Shown: in pieces, positions 1 through 9,206 of the stretch
How positions within the stretch are numbered: position 1 is the stretch's first letter
Layout of the letters: every line of letters starts with the position of its first letter
From: Pseudomonas sp. B21-023
GTDB lineage: Bacteria; Pseudomonadota; Gammaproteobacteria; Pseudomonadales; Pseudomonadaceae
Length of the DNA stretch: 64,000 nucleotides
Direction: 5' to 3'
NCBI RefSeq assembly: GCF_024749165.1
Contig: NZ_CP087190.1
Span: 3,073,501-3,137,500 of the forward strand
Notes under the pieces: model-generated
The model's input: only the letters and a program-made list of their open reading frames with translations
Databases searched by the model: none
What the model was told of the DNA's origin: nothing
Position numbers and translations under genes: made by a program

Positions 1-246
1 GGCAAAACACTGGCAGTAAATCCTTACCGCGGGATGGCAACTAGACATCAAGTCTGATGCGCAGCCTTAAATACGCTGTCAAAATCTCCCCTCCCTGGCC
101 AGCCCATCAGAGCCGAGCACAGCTCAGCACTGAATCACAGGTGGGCGTTGTGGCATCGCTTCGCGCCGAGACCTGGTGCAGTCATCAGAAACCCCAAATC
201 AGATTTCGCTGAGCGTGCTCAGCCTTCGTGCTCTAGGAGGAGCAGC

Positions 247-3200
247 ATGCAGTTTGTAGCAGATGGGCCAGACGTCCCCGAAGAGCTTTTGCAGGCACAT
301 GAAGAAGAGAAAGTGGTGTTCTTCTGCGGAGCTGGAATTTCGTACCCTGCGGGTCTACCAGGTTTCGAAGGCTTGGTTGAGAAAATCTACGACCTGTTGG
401 GAACAGAGAAAGACGAGATCGAGCAGCAAGCGTTCGATAGCCAGAAATACGACGCAACACTCGACCTTCTCGAGCGGAGGATGCCCGGCCAACGTGGGAT
501 GTACGGCCACCAGGGGAAAATGAGGCTCGCGTTAGCTGAGGCATTGCAACCTGACCTCAAACCCAAAAGCGCCACGGCTACACACAAAGCACTGCTCAGG
601 CTTGCACGCACAAGGCAGGACACACTTCGGCTCGTCACCACGAACTTTGACAGGATATTTGACGCAGCGGCTAAGCGCTCCAAGCAAAAGCTGCAGACCT
701 ACACCGCGCCCATGCTACCGATCCCCAAAAAAAGCCGGTGGAATGGATTGGTAGCCTTACATGGTGTGCTGCCGATCGAGCCTGATGATGATGCGTTGAA
801 TCGCTTGGTTATCACCAGTGGCGACTTTGGTCTTGCGTACCTAACCGAGCGATGGGCAGCACGATTCGTGAGTGAGCTCTTCCGCAACTATGTCGTCTGT
901 TTCGTAGGGTACAGCATCAATGACCCGGTGCTCCGCTACATGATGGACGCAATCGCGGCTGACCGGATGCAGGGAGAAAGCACACCCCAGGCGTGGGCCT
1001 TCGGCGATTGCGCGCCTGGCCAAGAAGAGCTCAAGACCAATGAGTGGAAAGCCAAGGGGGTAATACCCATCCTCTACAAAGTGGTACCGGGCAGCCACGA
1101 CCATTCGCTCATGCATAACACGCTCCACGAGTGGAGTGAGACCTACCGGGACGGAATCATCGGAAAGACGCGGATGGTCTCGCTGCATGCGCTTGCACGC
1201 CCTTCGTCCAGCACCAAGGAAGATGACTTTGTAGGGCGAATGCTCTGGGCACTCGCGGATAAGACTGGCGATCCGGCCCGACATTTCGCAGATTACAATC
1301 CAGCCCCTTCTCTCGAATGGCTAACACATGCGTTCGCAGAGGAACGCTTCCGACACTGTGACCTAAATCGCTTTGGCATCCTAGCATCACAGGATGTGGA
1401 TAGAGATCTGCGATTCAGTCTGGTCAATCGACCGACTCCTCATGGGCTGGCTCCAAGAATGCGGCTTGCATCTGGCGATGTAAGCAATGTCGCCATGGAT
1501 GAGGTCATGCTCCATCTATCACGGTGGTTAGTCAGGCACTTGAATGATCCGCAATTGTTGCTGTGGGTAGTGTCACAAGGAGGCGTCCTGCACAGCCACT
1601 TGGGAACGTTGATCGAGAATCAACTAGACCGTTTGACGTCGCTCCACCGAGATGGGGGGAGCTTGGAGCTTAAGGAAATTTCAACGAACGCTCCCAATGC
1701 TATTCCTACACCCCAGATGGAGCTGCTATGGCGCATAGTGCTCAGCGGTCGAGTCAAGTCGCTTTGGCAACCCACTCGCCTTAACAGCTGGCTGAGTCGC
1801 GTCAGAAAAGAAGGCATGTCAGTACTTCATCGACTCGAGCTTCGCGCATTACTTGCACCCAAATTACTGATCAGGGGCTCGATGCATTGGGGAGATGATG
1901 CCAGTGACAAGGACGGGGCAATACGCCTTAAAGACCGCTTGAATTGGGAGCTTGTGTTGGCCTCGAGCCACGTCCGCTCAACGCTGCAAGACTTGATGAC
2001 TTGCCAGATGAACGGATTTCTACCGGGGCTTATCGATGATTTCGAGCGCCTCCTGCTAGAGGCATTGGATCTTGCAAACATCCTTGGAGATGCAACCAAT
2101 CGCTCAGACAGGTCTTACTGGTACCTGCCTTCCGTTTCACAGCACCCACAAAACCGAGGAAACCGGGACTGGGTCACGCTTATCGAACTACTACGCGATG
2201 CATGGCTTGCGTTGCGATTAGAAAATCCGAGACATGCGAGCCAAATCGCGGAGCGGTGGTTCGAAATGCCCTATGCAACGTTCAAGCGGTTAGCACTTTT
2301 TGCAGCCTGCCAGGAAGGTAGCGTCGACCAGAATCTATGGGCGGCGTGGCTCACCAGTGAAGATGGCTGGTGGATATGGTCGCTTGAAACCCAGCGGGAG
2401 GTATTGCGCCTGATAGTGCTTCAGGGCAGCAAACTATCCAGGTCAGCCGGGGCGCAGCTTCAGCGGGCGATCCTCGAAGGCCCTCCACGTGAAATGTTCC
2501 GCCCCGATTTAGAGCCAGAGCGCATTCAGGACTCGACTGCTCACTCAATCTGGCTACGCCTGGCCAAGCTCCAAAGGTCTGGATTCAAACTAAATGCCAC
2601 CGCGCGCAAACGACTGGAGCAGCTTTCCGTAGCCAACCCACGCTGGCGGGTATCGGAAAATGAGCGTGATGAATTCTCCCACTGGATGAGTGGTACAGGT
2701 GATCCCGACTTTGAAAACAGCATCGAGGTCAACGTCGCGCCTAACAAAAAGGCCGAGTTGATCGAATGGCTCAAGTTACCGCCCAAGGAGTCCTATGGGC
2801 TCAGCCGGGACACATGGAGCGAAACATGTAGTACTCACCCCCTGAATGCCCTGTTCGCGCTCTCTGAATTTACCTCACAGGGAGAATGGCCTGTCGAGCG
2901 CTGGCGGGAAGCACTCCGGGCTTGGTGGGATAGACGATTCCATGCTCGCTTCTGGACGCGGGCAGTACCCGTATTGTTAGCCCTCTCTGATGATAAATTG
3001 GCCGACATCGCTCATAGCGTTTCCAATTGGTTGGAAGTGGTTTCTGACAAGACCATCATCAAGGATGAGCATCAGTTGTACGCGCTATGCCGACGACTCA
3101 TGGACGTGCCATGTGTGTCAGATGATGATTCAGAAGACGATTACTCTACGGTTCCCCCCGTCAATCAAGCCATCAACCACCCCGTCGGTATGGTCACTCA

Positions 3201-4092
3201 GACGCTGATCAATCACTGGTATCAGCAGTCCCCTAGTGATAACCAACGCTTACCCCCAGCATTGTCGGACTTTTTCACTGAGCTGACGGACACGAGTATC
3301 CAACGCAACCGCCATGGTCGAGTGATTCTAGGATCGCACCTGATCTCACTCTACCGGGTAGACAAGGATTGGGCAGAGCGCCGCCTCCTCCCTCTGTTGA
3401 ACTGGGATCGAGATGCGTTGGAAGCAAAGGGTATCTGGGAAGGGTTTCTATGGTCGGCCCGGCTGTATCAACCGCTGCAAGCGGCCATCAAAAATGAATT
3501 TCTGCAGACGGCCCATCACTATGACGAACTGGGTGAGCACAAGCAGCAATTTGCCGCTTTATTGACCTATGTTGCACTAGGCCCCACCGAGGGTTACTCA
3601 AACCAAGAACTTCGTAGGGCCTTCGCAGCACTACCTGTCGACGGGCTTGAGGAATCGGCACAGGCGCTCTCGCAATCGCTTGAAGGAGCGGCAGATCAAC
3701 GTGAGGAAAACTGGCTACACCGTGTTCATCCGTTCTGGAAGCGCATATGGCCAAAAAATCGTGGGCTGATAACAGAGAGAATCGCAGACTCCCTTGCCCA
3801 GCTAGCCGTGGCTGCCGGGAAACAATTCCCTGTAGCCCTCAACGCCGTCTCCGACTGGTTGATGCCACTCGACTTCACCTATTCCGTGATGCAGAAGATG
3901 GAGAACTCTGGCCTTTGCAGGCACTACCCAGCAGATTCGTTGAGACTTCTTGCGGCTGTGACCGGGGAGCATCAGATCTTTCCCAAAGACCTCCGAAAAT
4001 GCCTGGAAGATATCGAGCAGTCAGCCCCTGAGCTCAGAGATAACGATCAGTTCCGAAGGCTCGACGAGCTTTTACGGCGCATGAGGGGGTAA
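247..4092 (+). CDS. SIR2-domain anti-phage defence protein (DSR1-like)
   Basis: Predicted large defence sirtuin of 1281 residues. The N-terminal ~250 residues form a SIR2-like NAD-binding fold: FFCGAGISYPAGLP at about 25-38, TTNFD with N133, LHG with H172, and GYSINDPVLRYMMDA from about 221. The remaining ~1000 residues are helical and unlike any enzyme I know, as expected for the sensor part of defence-associated sirtuins, which deplete NAD+ on infection. The Asn and His positions resemble the catalytic pair reported for DSR2; the length is closer to DSR1. The start at 247 is chosen because AGGAGG lies at 235-240 with 6-nt spacing; an upstream in-frame ATG at 148 has no ribosome site and would add an unrelated 33 residues. 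It stands alone with no partner enzyme adjacent. Family assignment is firm for SIR2 and inferred for DSR1. Confidence 0.85.
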   Translation: MQFVADGPDVPEELLQAHEEEKVVFFCGAGISYPAGLPGFEGLVEKIYDLLGTEKDEIEQQAFDSQKYDATLDLLERRMPGQRGMYGHQGKMRLALAEALQPDLKPKSATATHKALLRLARTRQDTLRLVTTNFDRIFDAAAKRSKQKLQTYTAPMLPIPKKSRWNGLVALHGVLPIEPDDDALNRLVITSGDFGLAYLTERWAARFVSELFRNYVVCFVGYSINDPVLRYMMDAIAADRMQGESTPQAWAFGDCAPGQEELKTNEWKAKGVIPILYKVVPGSHDHSLMHNTLHEWSETYRDGIIGKTRMVSLHALARPSSSTKEDDFVGRMLWALADKTGDPARHFADYNPAPSLEWLTHAFAEERFRHCDLNRFGILASQDVDRDLRFSLVNRPTPHGLAPRMRLASGDVSNVAMDEVMLHLSRWLVRHLNDPQLLLWVVSQGGVLHSHLGTLIENQLDRLTSLHRDGGSLELKEISTNAPNAIPTPQMELLWRIVLSGRVKSLWQPTRLNSWLSRVRKEGMSVLHRLELRALLAPKLLIRGSMHWGDDASDKDGAIRLKDRLNWELVLASSHVRSTLQDLMTCQMNGFLPGLIDDFERLLLEALDLANILGDATNRSDRSYWYLPSVSQHPQNRGNRDWVTLIELLRDAWLALRLENPRHASQIAERWFEMPYATFKRLALFAACQEGSVDQNLWAAWLTSEDGWWIWSLETQREVLRLIVLQGSKLSRSAGAQLQRAILEGPPREMFRPDLEPERIQDSTAHSIWLRLAKLQRSGFKLNATARKRLEQLSVANPRWRVSENERDEFSHWMSGTGDPDFENSIEVNVAPNKKAELIEWLKLPPKESYGLSRDTWSETCSTHPLNALFALSEFTSQGEWPVERWREALRAWWDRRFHARFWTRAVPVLLALSDDKLADIAHSVSNWLEVVSDKTIIKDEHQLYALCRRLMDVPCVSDDDSEDDYSTVPPVNQAINHPVGMVTQTLINHWYQQSPSDNQRLPPALSDFFTELTDTSIQRNRHGRVILGSHLISLYRVDKDWAERRLLPLLNWDRDALEAKGIWEGFLWSARLYQPLQAAIKNEFLQTAHHYDELGEHKQQFAALLTYVALGPTEGYSNQELRRAFAALPVDGLEESAQALSQSLEGAADQREENWLHRVHPFWKRIWPKNRGLITERIADSLAQLAVAAGKQFPVALNAVSDWLMPLDFTYSVMQKMENSGLCRHYPADSLRLLAAVTGEHQIFPKDLRKCLEDIEQSAPELRDNDQFRRLDELLRRMRG

Positions 4093-4133
4093 TCCAAAAA
4101 GGTATCCCCTGAGAAGGATAACCCCCTTGGACA
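4085..4133 (+). terminator. Hairpin after the SIR2 gene
   Basis: GGGGGTAATCC pairs with GGATAACCCCC with one mismatch, immediately at and after the stop codon of the SIR2-domain gene. No clear T-run follows, so this is only a possible terminator. Confidence 0.4.
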
Positions 4134-4298
4134 ATGGTGTTCGATTCGGGGGTAGTTTCAGGGGCTGCCTTCCTGCTCAACCTATCGTGCAGTCCTTTCG
4201 ACACTCATAACAGATAGGATCTGAGTAGTTGGTTCACTAGGCGCCTAGGCGCTCCTCTGTCATACCGGCTACCGATAGACACCGAAAGGAAGCAAATA

Positions 4299-5507
4299 AT
4301 GATCAAAACCGAATCAAGAAAACTCGTACGCCGACCTATCACCACAGAAATCCCCATCGCTAAAATTCGATGTCGCGATGACTTGGTCGTAGATGAAATT
4401 TTCCTAAAAAAATATCTGACATACAGCAATGGGAAGAAGCAAGCTCTGCTCACCCGCCTACCGCTGGACAGAATCCTAAACGGTTTTTATCAGAGAAATA
4501 ATGGGCGATTCGACTTCGTTGAAGATCCTATCCGCAAGGACATGATTGACTACGCAAAGGACATGATCAGATCAGGACACCGACCAGGACTCTACATCTA
4601 CAAAAACATCAACTCAGGCTCGGACGTAAAATTCATTGCGCCAGACGACAACCATGTTTACCTGGCTTACAAGGAACTCGGGATTGAGAGCGTACCCGTC
4701 GTGATCCTGGAGACGTCAGCTGAGCTTGAAGAAAGCGCATTCCAAGTCAGGCACCAGTACTATCACGAAGAGGATCTGGGCGGCTTCATCTGCTCAATAC
4801 TGCCACAGCCGGAGAGAAGCGATTATTACTCGATCCTTGGTAGAAAGGCATTCCCCGATAATGATTCAAAGCTCGAACACATCCAACGAAACATCGAAGC
4901 CCTGATCGAGCGACTGAAAAAATTTCACGGAAACTACAGCAGTGGCATCCATTACCATCAGACATTATTTTCCGTCCTTTATCGCCTGAATGAAAACATT
5001 CAAGCCATCAGGCTGCTCATCAAAAATAGCTTCTACTATCAAGCAACTGCATTGCTTCGTTCTATCTACGAAATCTCGTTGGATTTCTACGTCGATTGGT
5101 TGGCCCCAGAGCAGGTAGGCTTCTGGCTGCAAACCCACTCAACGGTACATCGCAAAGGCTTTGAAGCCGCCTTAACGATGGCTTCGCGCTCTGATAATGC
5201 CAAGCGAAACAAGGTTTGGGCTGAGAGCATGAGATACTGCTATGACTTCTTGAGTAATGTCAGCAACAAGGCGCAGATGTCCCCGCTCGGGCGGAGCTTC
5301 TATGACACCGTCTATACGTTCACGTCAGAAGTCATTCATCAAGACTTCAATATGACTGAGATCTATGCGATCCGTATGGAAGATCCGGAACACCGTAGTT
5401 TCGACGCCAAGGCCATCACCACTTTGGTACGCTGTATAGATATGATCGCTGGGAAGGTTTGCTTGCGCATTCAACATGACATTGGTACGCCTGTCGATGC
5501 GGTGTAA
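4299..5507 (+). CDS. ParB-like fold plus DUF5677-like protein, function unknown
   Basis: A 402-residue protein with two recognisable parts. Residues about 100-140 read like a ParB/sulfiredoxin-type core (APDDNHVYLAYKELGIESVP), although the usual NHR is NHV here. Residues about 215-390 form a helical region with LLRSIYEISLDFYVDWL, resembling the DUF5677 family. There is a good ribosome site, GAAAGGAAG, before the ATG. It lies ~200 bp downstream of the SIR2 defence gene on the same strand and has base use lower in GC than the backbone. ParB-like cores can act as nucleases or CTPases; no activity can be inferred here because the key Arg is absent. It could be a stand-alone defence or regulatory gene. 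Confidence 0.6.
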   Translation: MIKTESRKLVRRPITTEIPIAKIRCRDDLVVDEIFLKKYLTYSNGKKQALLTRLPLDRILNGFYQRNNGRFDFVEDPIRKDMIDYAKDMIRSGHRPGLYIYKNINSGSDVKFIAPDDNHVYLAYKELGIESVPVVILETSAELEESAFQVRHQYYHEEDLGGFICSILPQPERSDYYSILGRKAFPDNDSKLEHIQRNIEALIERLKKFHGNYSSGIHYHQTLFSVLYRLNENIQAIRLLIKNSFYYQATALLRSIYEISLDFYVDWLAPEQVGFWLQTHSTVHRKGFEAALTMASRSDNAKRNKVWAESMRYCYDFLSNVSNKAQMSPLGRSFYDTVYTFTSEVIHQDFNMTEIYAIRMEDPEHRSFDAKAITTLVRCIDMIAGKVCLRIQHDIGTPVDAV

Positions 5508-5728
5508 TGGCCAGGGCTGATTGCGACTGGTAGCGCAAGCTTCTATACGCATTGTTCAGGCCAACATAATTGGGAGTGGCTTCTCGCGCCTTCCACGAGA
5601 CCGCTCCTATTGCAAAAATCACTCGATATACCTCAAAGGCTCGAGGCGTCAATGGCTTGGAGTATTGCCACAACTATCAGGGCGTGCCATCATTAACTCA
5701 TAATAACAAAGAATTACTGGTAAATCTT

Positions 5729-6160
5729 ATGAGCACCCTTTCCCTATCCATCTCGGTTGACGCCCACAACTCTGCAAGATACGTCGTGAAGCATACGACG
5801 AGCAAAATTGAATCAACCGACAAATCAGTTTTCCAGCGCATTGGATTAGCCTACCGACTGGCAGACTTTGTTGCGTACTCATACCCAAGCAATCGATATG
5901 CCTCGAAAGCCGATTTTGTCGGAGACATGTTACATCTTGGCTTCAGCAGATGTCATAGCGAAGAGCTACTGAGAGCTAAGAAATGGGATGCAAGAATGAC
6001 GCTTGTGTGGAGCTATCTAGACCCGACAGAACGTGAACTGTCACAAGCACTTGACTATTCTGAATTAGAGAACTACTGGCCTAACCTTGATTTCTTAGAA
6101 TTGGACTGTACATCTCCATACAGAACAACTGAAGACTATTTCGTGACTACGCCGATGTAA
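5729..6160 (+). CDS. Hypothetical protein
   Basis: Not recognised. The proposed start gives 143 residues (MSTLSLSISVDAHNSAR...), soluble, with no signal peptide and no obvious motif; its C-terminal half is rich in aromatic and acidic residues. An in-frame start at 5570 exists, but the extra 53 residues look like translated non-coding sequence. The ribosome site before 5729 is weak. It lies on the same strand as the preceding two accessory genes, 221 bp after the ParB-like/DUF5677 gene. Confidence 0.5.
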   Translation: MSTLSLSISVDAHNSARYVVKHTTSKIESTDKSVFQRIGLAYRLADFVAYSYPSNRYASKADFVGDMLHLGFSRCHSEELLRAKKWDARMTLVWSYLDPTERELSQALDYSELENYWPNLDFLELDCTSPYRTTEDYFVTTPM

Positions 6161-6495
6161 CCATTACTCCATAGCAGCAGCTTTCATAGCTTCGAGCGCA
6201 GCGTGCTCCGCGCTGTGCCAGCGCATGCACTATATCGTCCTCGCCGTGAGCCCAGTGCACTGACGTCGCCTCCTACTCCTAGGCACGACTCGCCTTGCGG
6301 CAATCCCATTCAAACACCTCCTTCACCTGCTTAGCCAACCTTCGGCCACCAAGTTAAATTCATCGATTTACTTATATATTGAACCGTCCCAACCGCTAAA
6401 ATTTCGTGAGTCTAGCGCGTTAAAAAAGCTTTGCTAACCTGAAGTCACTCACCGGCATCTAACTCACCTTACCTGAGCACGAGGAATCAACCAGA
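6161..6495. other. 335-bp gap with no supported gene
   Basis: AT content rises towards 6350-6480, as expected for a promoter of the next gene, but no clean -35/-10 pair was found. On the minus strand near 6170-6230 a short open frame (MRWHSAEHAALEAMKAAAME) looks like the tail of a decayed gene; it is too short to call. Confidence 0.4.
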
Positions 6496-7293
6496 ATGAT
6501 CACCCTCACGCAAATCAAGCTTCATGACGCGGGTATTCCTCATGGCATGAGCGCGCTGAATGAGAAGGCCGTAAAGCAGCCTTTTTATGCCTGTCGATTG
6601 CAAGTGGATGCATCGGATAGCCTGTATATCTTCAACGCTTTCTTGGTGATCACTAAAAAGCGAAGCACAGCAAGGACTGACCTGACACAGCTGAGGGCTT
6701 TCCGGGGATTCCTGAGCATCGAGATGGCTATGAATGACGACGATGCCAGGTATATTGTGCGCCCGATCGCTGAGGCTCTTTTTTCATCCGTTGACGAAGC
6801 GAGTAAAGCTACCGATCAGATCATTGATTCACCGATAGCACGATGCAAGCAGGAGTACTTGGCGCTATCCCCCTCCAAGCGGAAGGTTGAAGAATACCAG
6901 TCAGTATTTGAATGCCAGGATCACGGCATTGGCATCTGTGTCGATTTTGGGCGTCTCCGCGCCCTACTTGGCGAGGCTGACTTAACGTACTTCAGCCAAC
7001 TGCTAGCGAGACACCTGAAAACCACATCGCACGTCTACGCCCAGGGATTTGGCAATAGCATTTGCGGCATTATGCAGGGACTCGTGTACGAGAACCCTGG
7101 GAAACCACTTCCGGAGCTTCGCCTTGACAAGCAAAGCACCAATACCTTCATCAAGCATGTGGAGTACCAGGCGATTGATCAGGTAATGAAGGCCGGGTAC
7201 ACACTTGTGCAGGCGTTTGAGAATCGTGAGGTCATCAGGGATTTGATTTCAAAATTCTTTATAAGTAATGTATTTCTTTCCGCCTCGAAGTGA
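6496..7293 (+). CDS. Hypothetical protein
   Basis: Not recognised. It has 265 residues, soluble, with no transmembrane segment or signal peptide, and is preceded by GAGGAA about 11 nt before the ATG. The centre (about 135-200) contains a Cys/His/Gly-containing stretch, FECQDHGIGICVDFG, and later GFGNSICGIMQGLVYE. Neither matches a domain I can name. It is flanked by accessory genes and ends just before a strong hairpin shared with the convergent gene at 7419-7955. A stand-alone accessory or defence-island gene is the most likely reading. Confidence 0.6.
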   Translation: MITLTQIKLHDAGIPHGMSALNEKAVKQPFYACRLQVDASDSLYIFNAFLVITKKRSTARTDLTQLRAFRGFLSIEMAMNDDDARYIVRPIAEALFSSVDEASKATDQIIDSPIARCKQEYLALSPSKRKVEEYQSVFECQDHGIGICVDFGRLRALLGEADLTYFSQLLARHLKTTSHVYAQGFGNSICGIMQGLVYENPGKPLPELRLDKQSTNTFIKHVEYQAIDQVMKAGYTLVQAFENREVIRDLISKFFISNVFLSASK

Positions 7294-7299
7294 GGGAGG

Positions 7300-7333
7300 C
7301 TGGTTGGGGCTCATATTGATGAGCCCCAACCAG
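7300..7333. terminator. Bidirectional hairpin between convergent genes
   Basis: A perfect 15-bp stem (CTGGTTGGGGCTCAT and its complement) with an ATTG loop lies directly between two convergent genes. There is no long T tract, but the position and stem strength fit a shared terminator. Confidence 0.65.
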
Positions 7334-7418
7334 TGGATTGCAATGCACCTGCAAGACTGGACAATGATCCACTTCCACTACATGTAACACCAAGAAGGAG
7401 CCTCCAGATACTATGGCG

Positions 7419-7955
7419 CTATGGCTTTTCGATGAGCTTGAGCATGTCGTCATACGCCTCGTCTTGTGCATCTTCCTCACTGTCCATGTTATAAATTTCA
7501 CTTAGAGAAGGTCGAGGGTCTTCTTGAGCCTCTTCATCGGCCTCTGCATCGCAATTTTCAAAATCGTAATCGTCGCTGTCCATCTCTTCGCTGGAAATCT
7601 GGTCGAACGGATAATTTAAGTCACCCGAACGATCAACAGACTGATTACCCGCTGACGCATCTACAGCCGCCGGCTCAGAACTGAAAAGGCCTTGCACCAC
7701 GGCATCAGCCTTAGCGCTACCCTGAGCAACCTCCTGAGCGAGGTCTACCGGCTTAGTAACGATCGCGTTGTTGATCGCCGCCCACGCTTTAACCCCCTCC
7801 CCGCTCTGCTGCAGCCCCTGACGCTCCAAAGCCTTCTTCATCAGACCTGCTGCGACATCAGGGTCATACTCTTTCTCAAGATCGCTGTACTGGGTGTAAT
7901 GGGTCACCAGATTAGCCGTACCGCTAGGTTTGTTTGAGCTGGAATCATCTGCCAT
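7419..7955 (-). CDS. Acidic hypothetical protein
   Basis: Not recognised. It has 178 residues. The N-terminal half is mixed and probably helical (QYSDLEKEYDPDVAAGLMKK), and the C-terminal third (about 110-170) is dominated by Asp and Glu (SSEEMDSDDYDFENCDAEAD). There is a good ribosome site, AGAGGA, before the ATG. Strongly acidic small proteins in accessory regions include DNA mimics and secreted substrates, but nothing here proves either. It is convergent with the hypothetical gene to its left and followed by a 650-bp gap. Confidence 0.55.
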   Translation of the reverse strand: MADDSSSNKPSGTANLVTHYTQYSDLEKEYDPDVAAGLMKKALERQGLQQSGEGVKAWAAINNAIVTKPVDLAQEVAQGSAKADAVVQGLFSSEPAAVDASAGNQSVDRSGDLNYPFDQISSEEMDSDDYDFENCDAEADEEAQEDPRPSLSEIYNMDSEEDAQDEAYDDMLKLIEKP

Positions 7956-8607
7956 GGCTTATCCTCTCGTATGAAGTGTTGGGGGGAGGTGGGTTGCTGC
8001 TTGCTGATTGCTGGTAACGCCCTCTGGCCTACAAGCAGAAGCGGGTGACTCCACGTGGGCTAAACATCCTGAAAGATGGCCTCGGACGTATCCCTAAGCT
8101 AAGGGTAGTTGACACCCGGCTGGGAGATGCCATAGCACGTCGAACGGTACGAGAATCTCCGGGCTTGCGGGCAATCCCTGCGCAGGCCAGCAGCCCGACA
8201 GCGGCGATAACTGATACTTGAAGCTCTTGAATCGGGATTGGCGACATCAGCCCCCTAGACCGGCGCTAATCTGCACCGGGGGACGTATTAGCTTCGAAAG
8301 GCTCAGCCGCAGGAGTATGGCGCCTTACTTCTCACAACTGCTCATAGGCCCTTTCGGAGGCTTCATGGGCCTCTACTGGCACTCCTCGGAAACAGGGCGC
8401 TCCGGGCATTAGCGGCACGCAAATGCCCTGTGGATGTTATTAGAGCTACGCGTTGATGTGTTGGTACTCTTGAGAGATTTTCTTTGCACTCCCCGTCAGA
8501 ATCGCACCTTTAGGTTTTTCTTATGGGAACAGCCCAAAGGCCATAGGGTCAGCTCTTCAGATCAAGGGAGGGAGGAAGTCAAAGGTCATCTGATCTAGAC
8601 ACCGGAG
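7956..8607. other. 652-bp gap without a supported gene
   Basis: No convincing coding sequence was found. A 31-codon frame from 8317 has AGGAG only one base before its ATG, which is too close. The part around 8440-8580 is more AT-rich and probably holds the promoter of the two-HTH regulator. A purine-rich GGGAGGGAGGAAG lies at about 8566-8578. Confidence 0.4.
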
Positions 8608-9060
8608 GTGGACTGTCCGGAAAACTTTGCCGCAGCCTTGCAATTGCTTCGTACCCGCCGCGAGTCATCGCAGCAGGATTTGGCAGAGGCCGTCGACCCT
8701 AGCTACATCAGTCGTCTCGAAGCGGGTGCTCGATCTGTGACGCTAGACGTTAGCCAAGAGCTGGCGAAAGCACTGGGAGTGGATCCTTTGACCTTGCTGA
8801 CGCTCGCTTACGCTGCAGAGCGCGGACAGACGCCACAACAGGTTTTGGATCACCTTGCAAAAGACCTTGAGTCCACCGGCTTGCTCTGCAGCGAGATACC
8901 GGCTCTGCCGTCGAAGAAGCCACACCCAAATGTCGCGGCATCCCTTGAGTTGAGAGAGCAAATCAAAGAGCTCGTCGATCAAGGCTATAGTAAGGCGGAG
9001 GTTGCGAGAAAGTTGGGGATTTCTCGGCAAACCGTCAGTAATCGTCTGAAGAAATCGTGA
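8608..9060 (+). CDS. XRE-family regulator with a second C-terminal HTH
   Basis: A 150-residue DNA-binding protein. Residues about 6-60 are a XRE/Cro-type HTH (LRTRRESSQQDLAEAV...SYISRLEAG...ELAKALGV). Residues about 115-150 form a resolvase/Hin-like HTH (LVDQGYSKAEVARKLGISRQ). Two different HTH modules in one short protein suggest it bridges two half-sites or oligomerises. The start is GTG at 8608; GGAGGTG overlaps this codon, which is unusual, so an internal TTG start about 10 codons later cannot be excluded, although it would trim the HTH. No partner gene or toxin is adjacent. Confidence 0.7.
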   Translation: MDCPENFAAALQLLRTRRESSQQDLAEAVDPSYISRLEAGARSVTLDVSQELAKALGVDPLTLLTLAYAAERGQTPQQVLDHLAKDLESTGLLCSEIPALPSKKPHPNVAASLELREQIKELVDQGYSKAEVARKLGISRQTVSNRLKKS

Positions 9061-9206
9061 AGCTCAACGCGCAAGCGCCACGTCTTACAGCACAGCGGCG
9101 TAGGTGACTTTGATACCTGAATTGTGGACGGGTACAGGCCTCTGCCGACTCAGGCATAATGCATGCCCTGCATGCCTAGCTCCCTATGTCCTAAGGTCGT
9201 CCGAAA

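Noticed and set aside
6170..6235. Minus-strand frame MRWHSAEHAALEAMKAAAME as a gene tail
   Set aside because: Upstream frame is broken within a few codons; at best a decayed remnant.
8317..8412. A 31-codon ORF (MAPYFSQLLIGPFGGFMGLY...) with AGGAG next to its ATG
   Set aside because: The ribosome site is only one base from the ATG and no other coding evidence exists.
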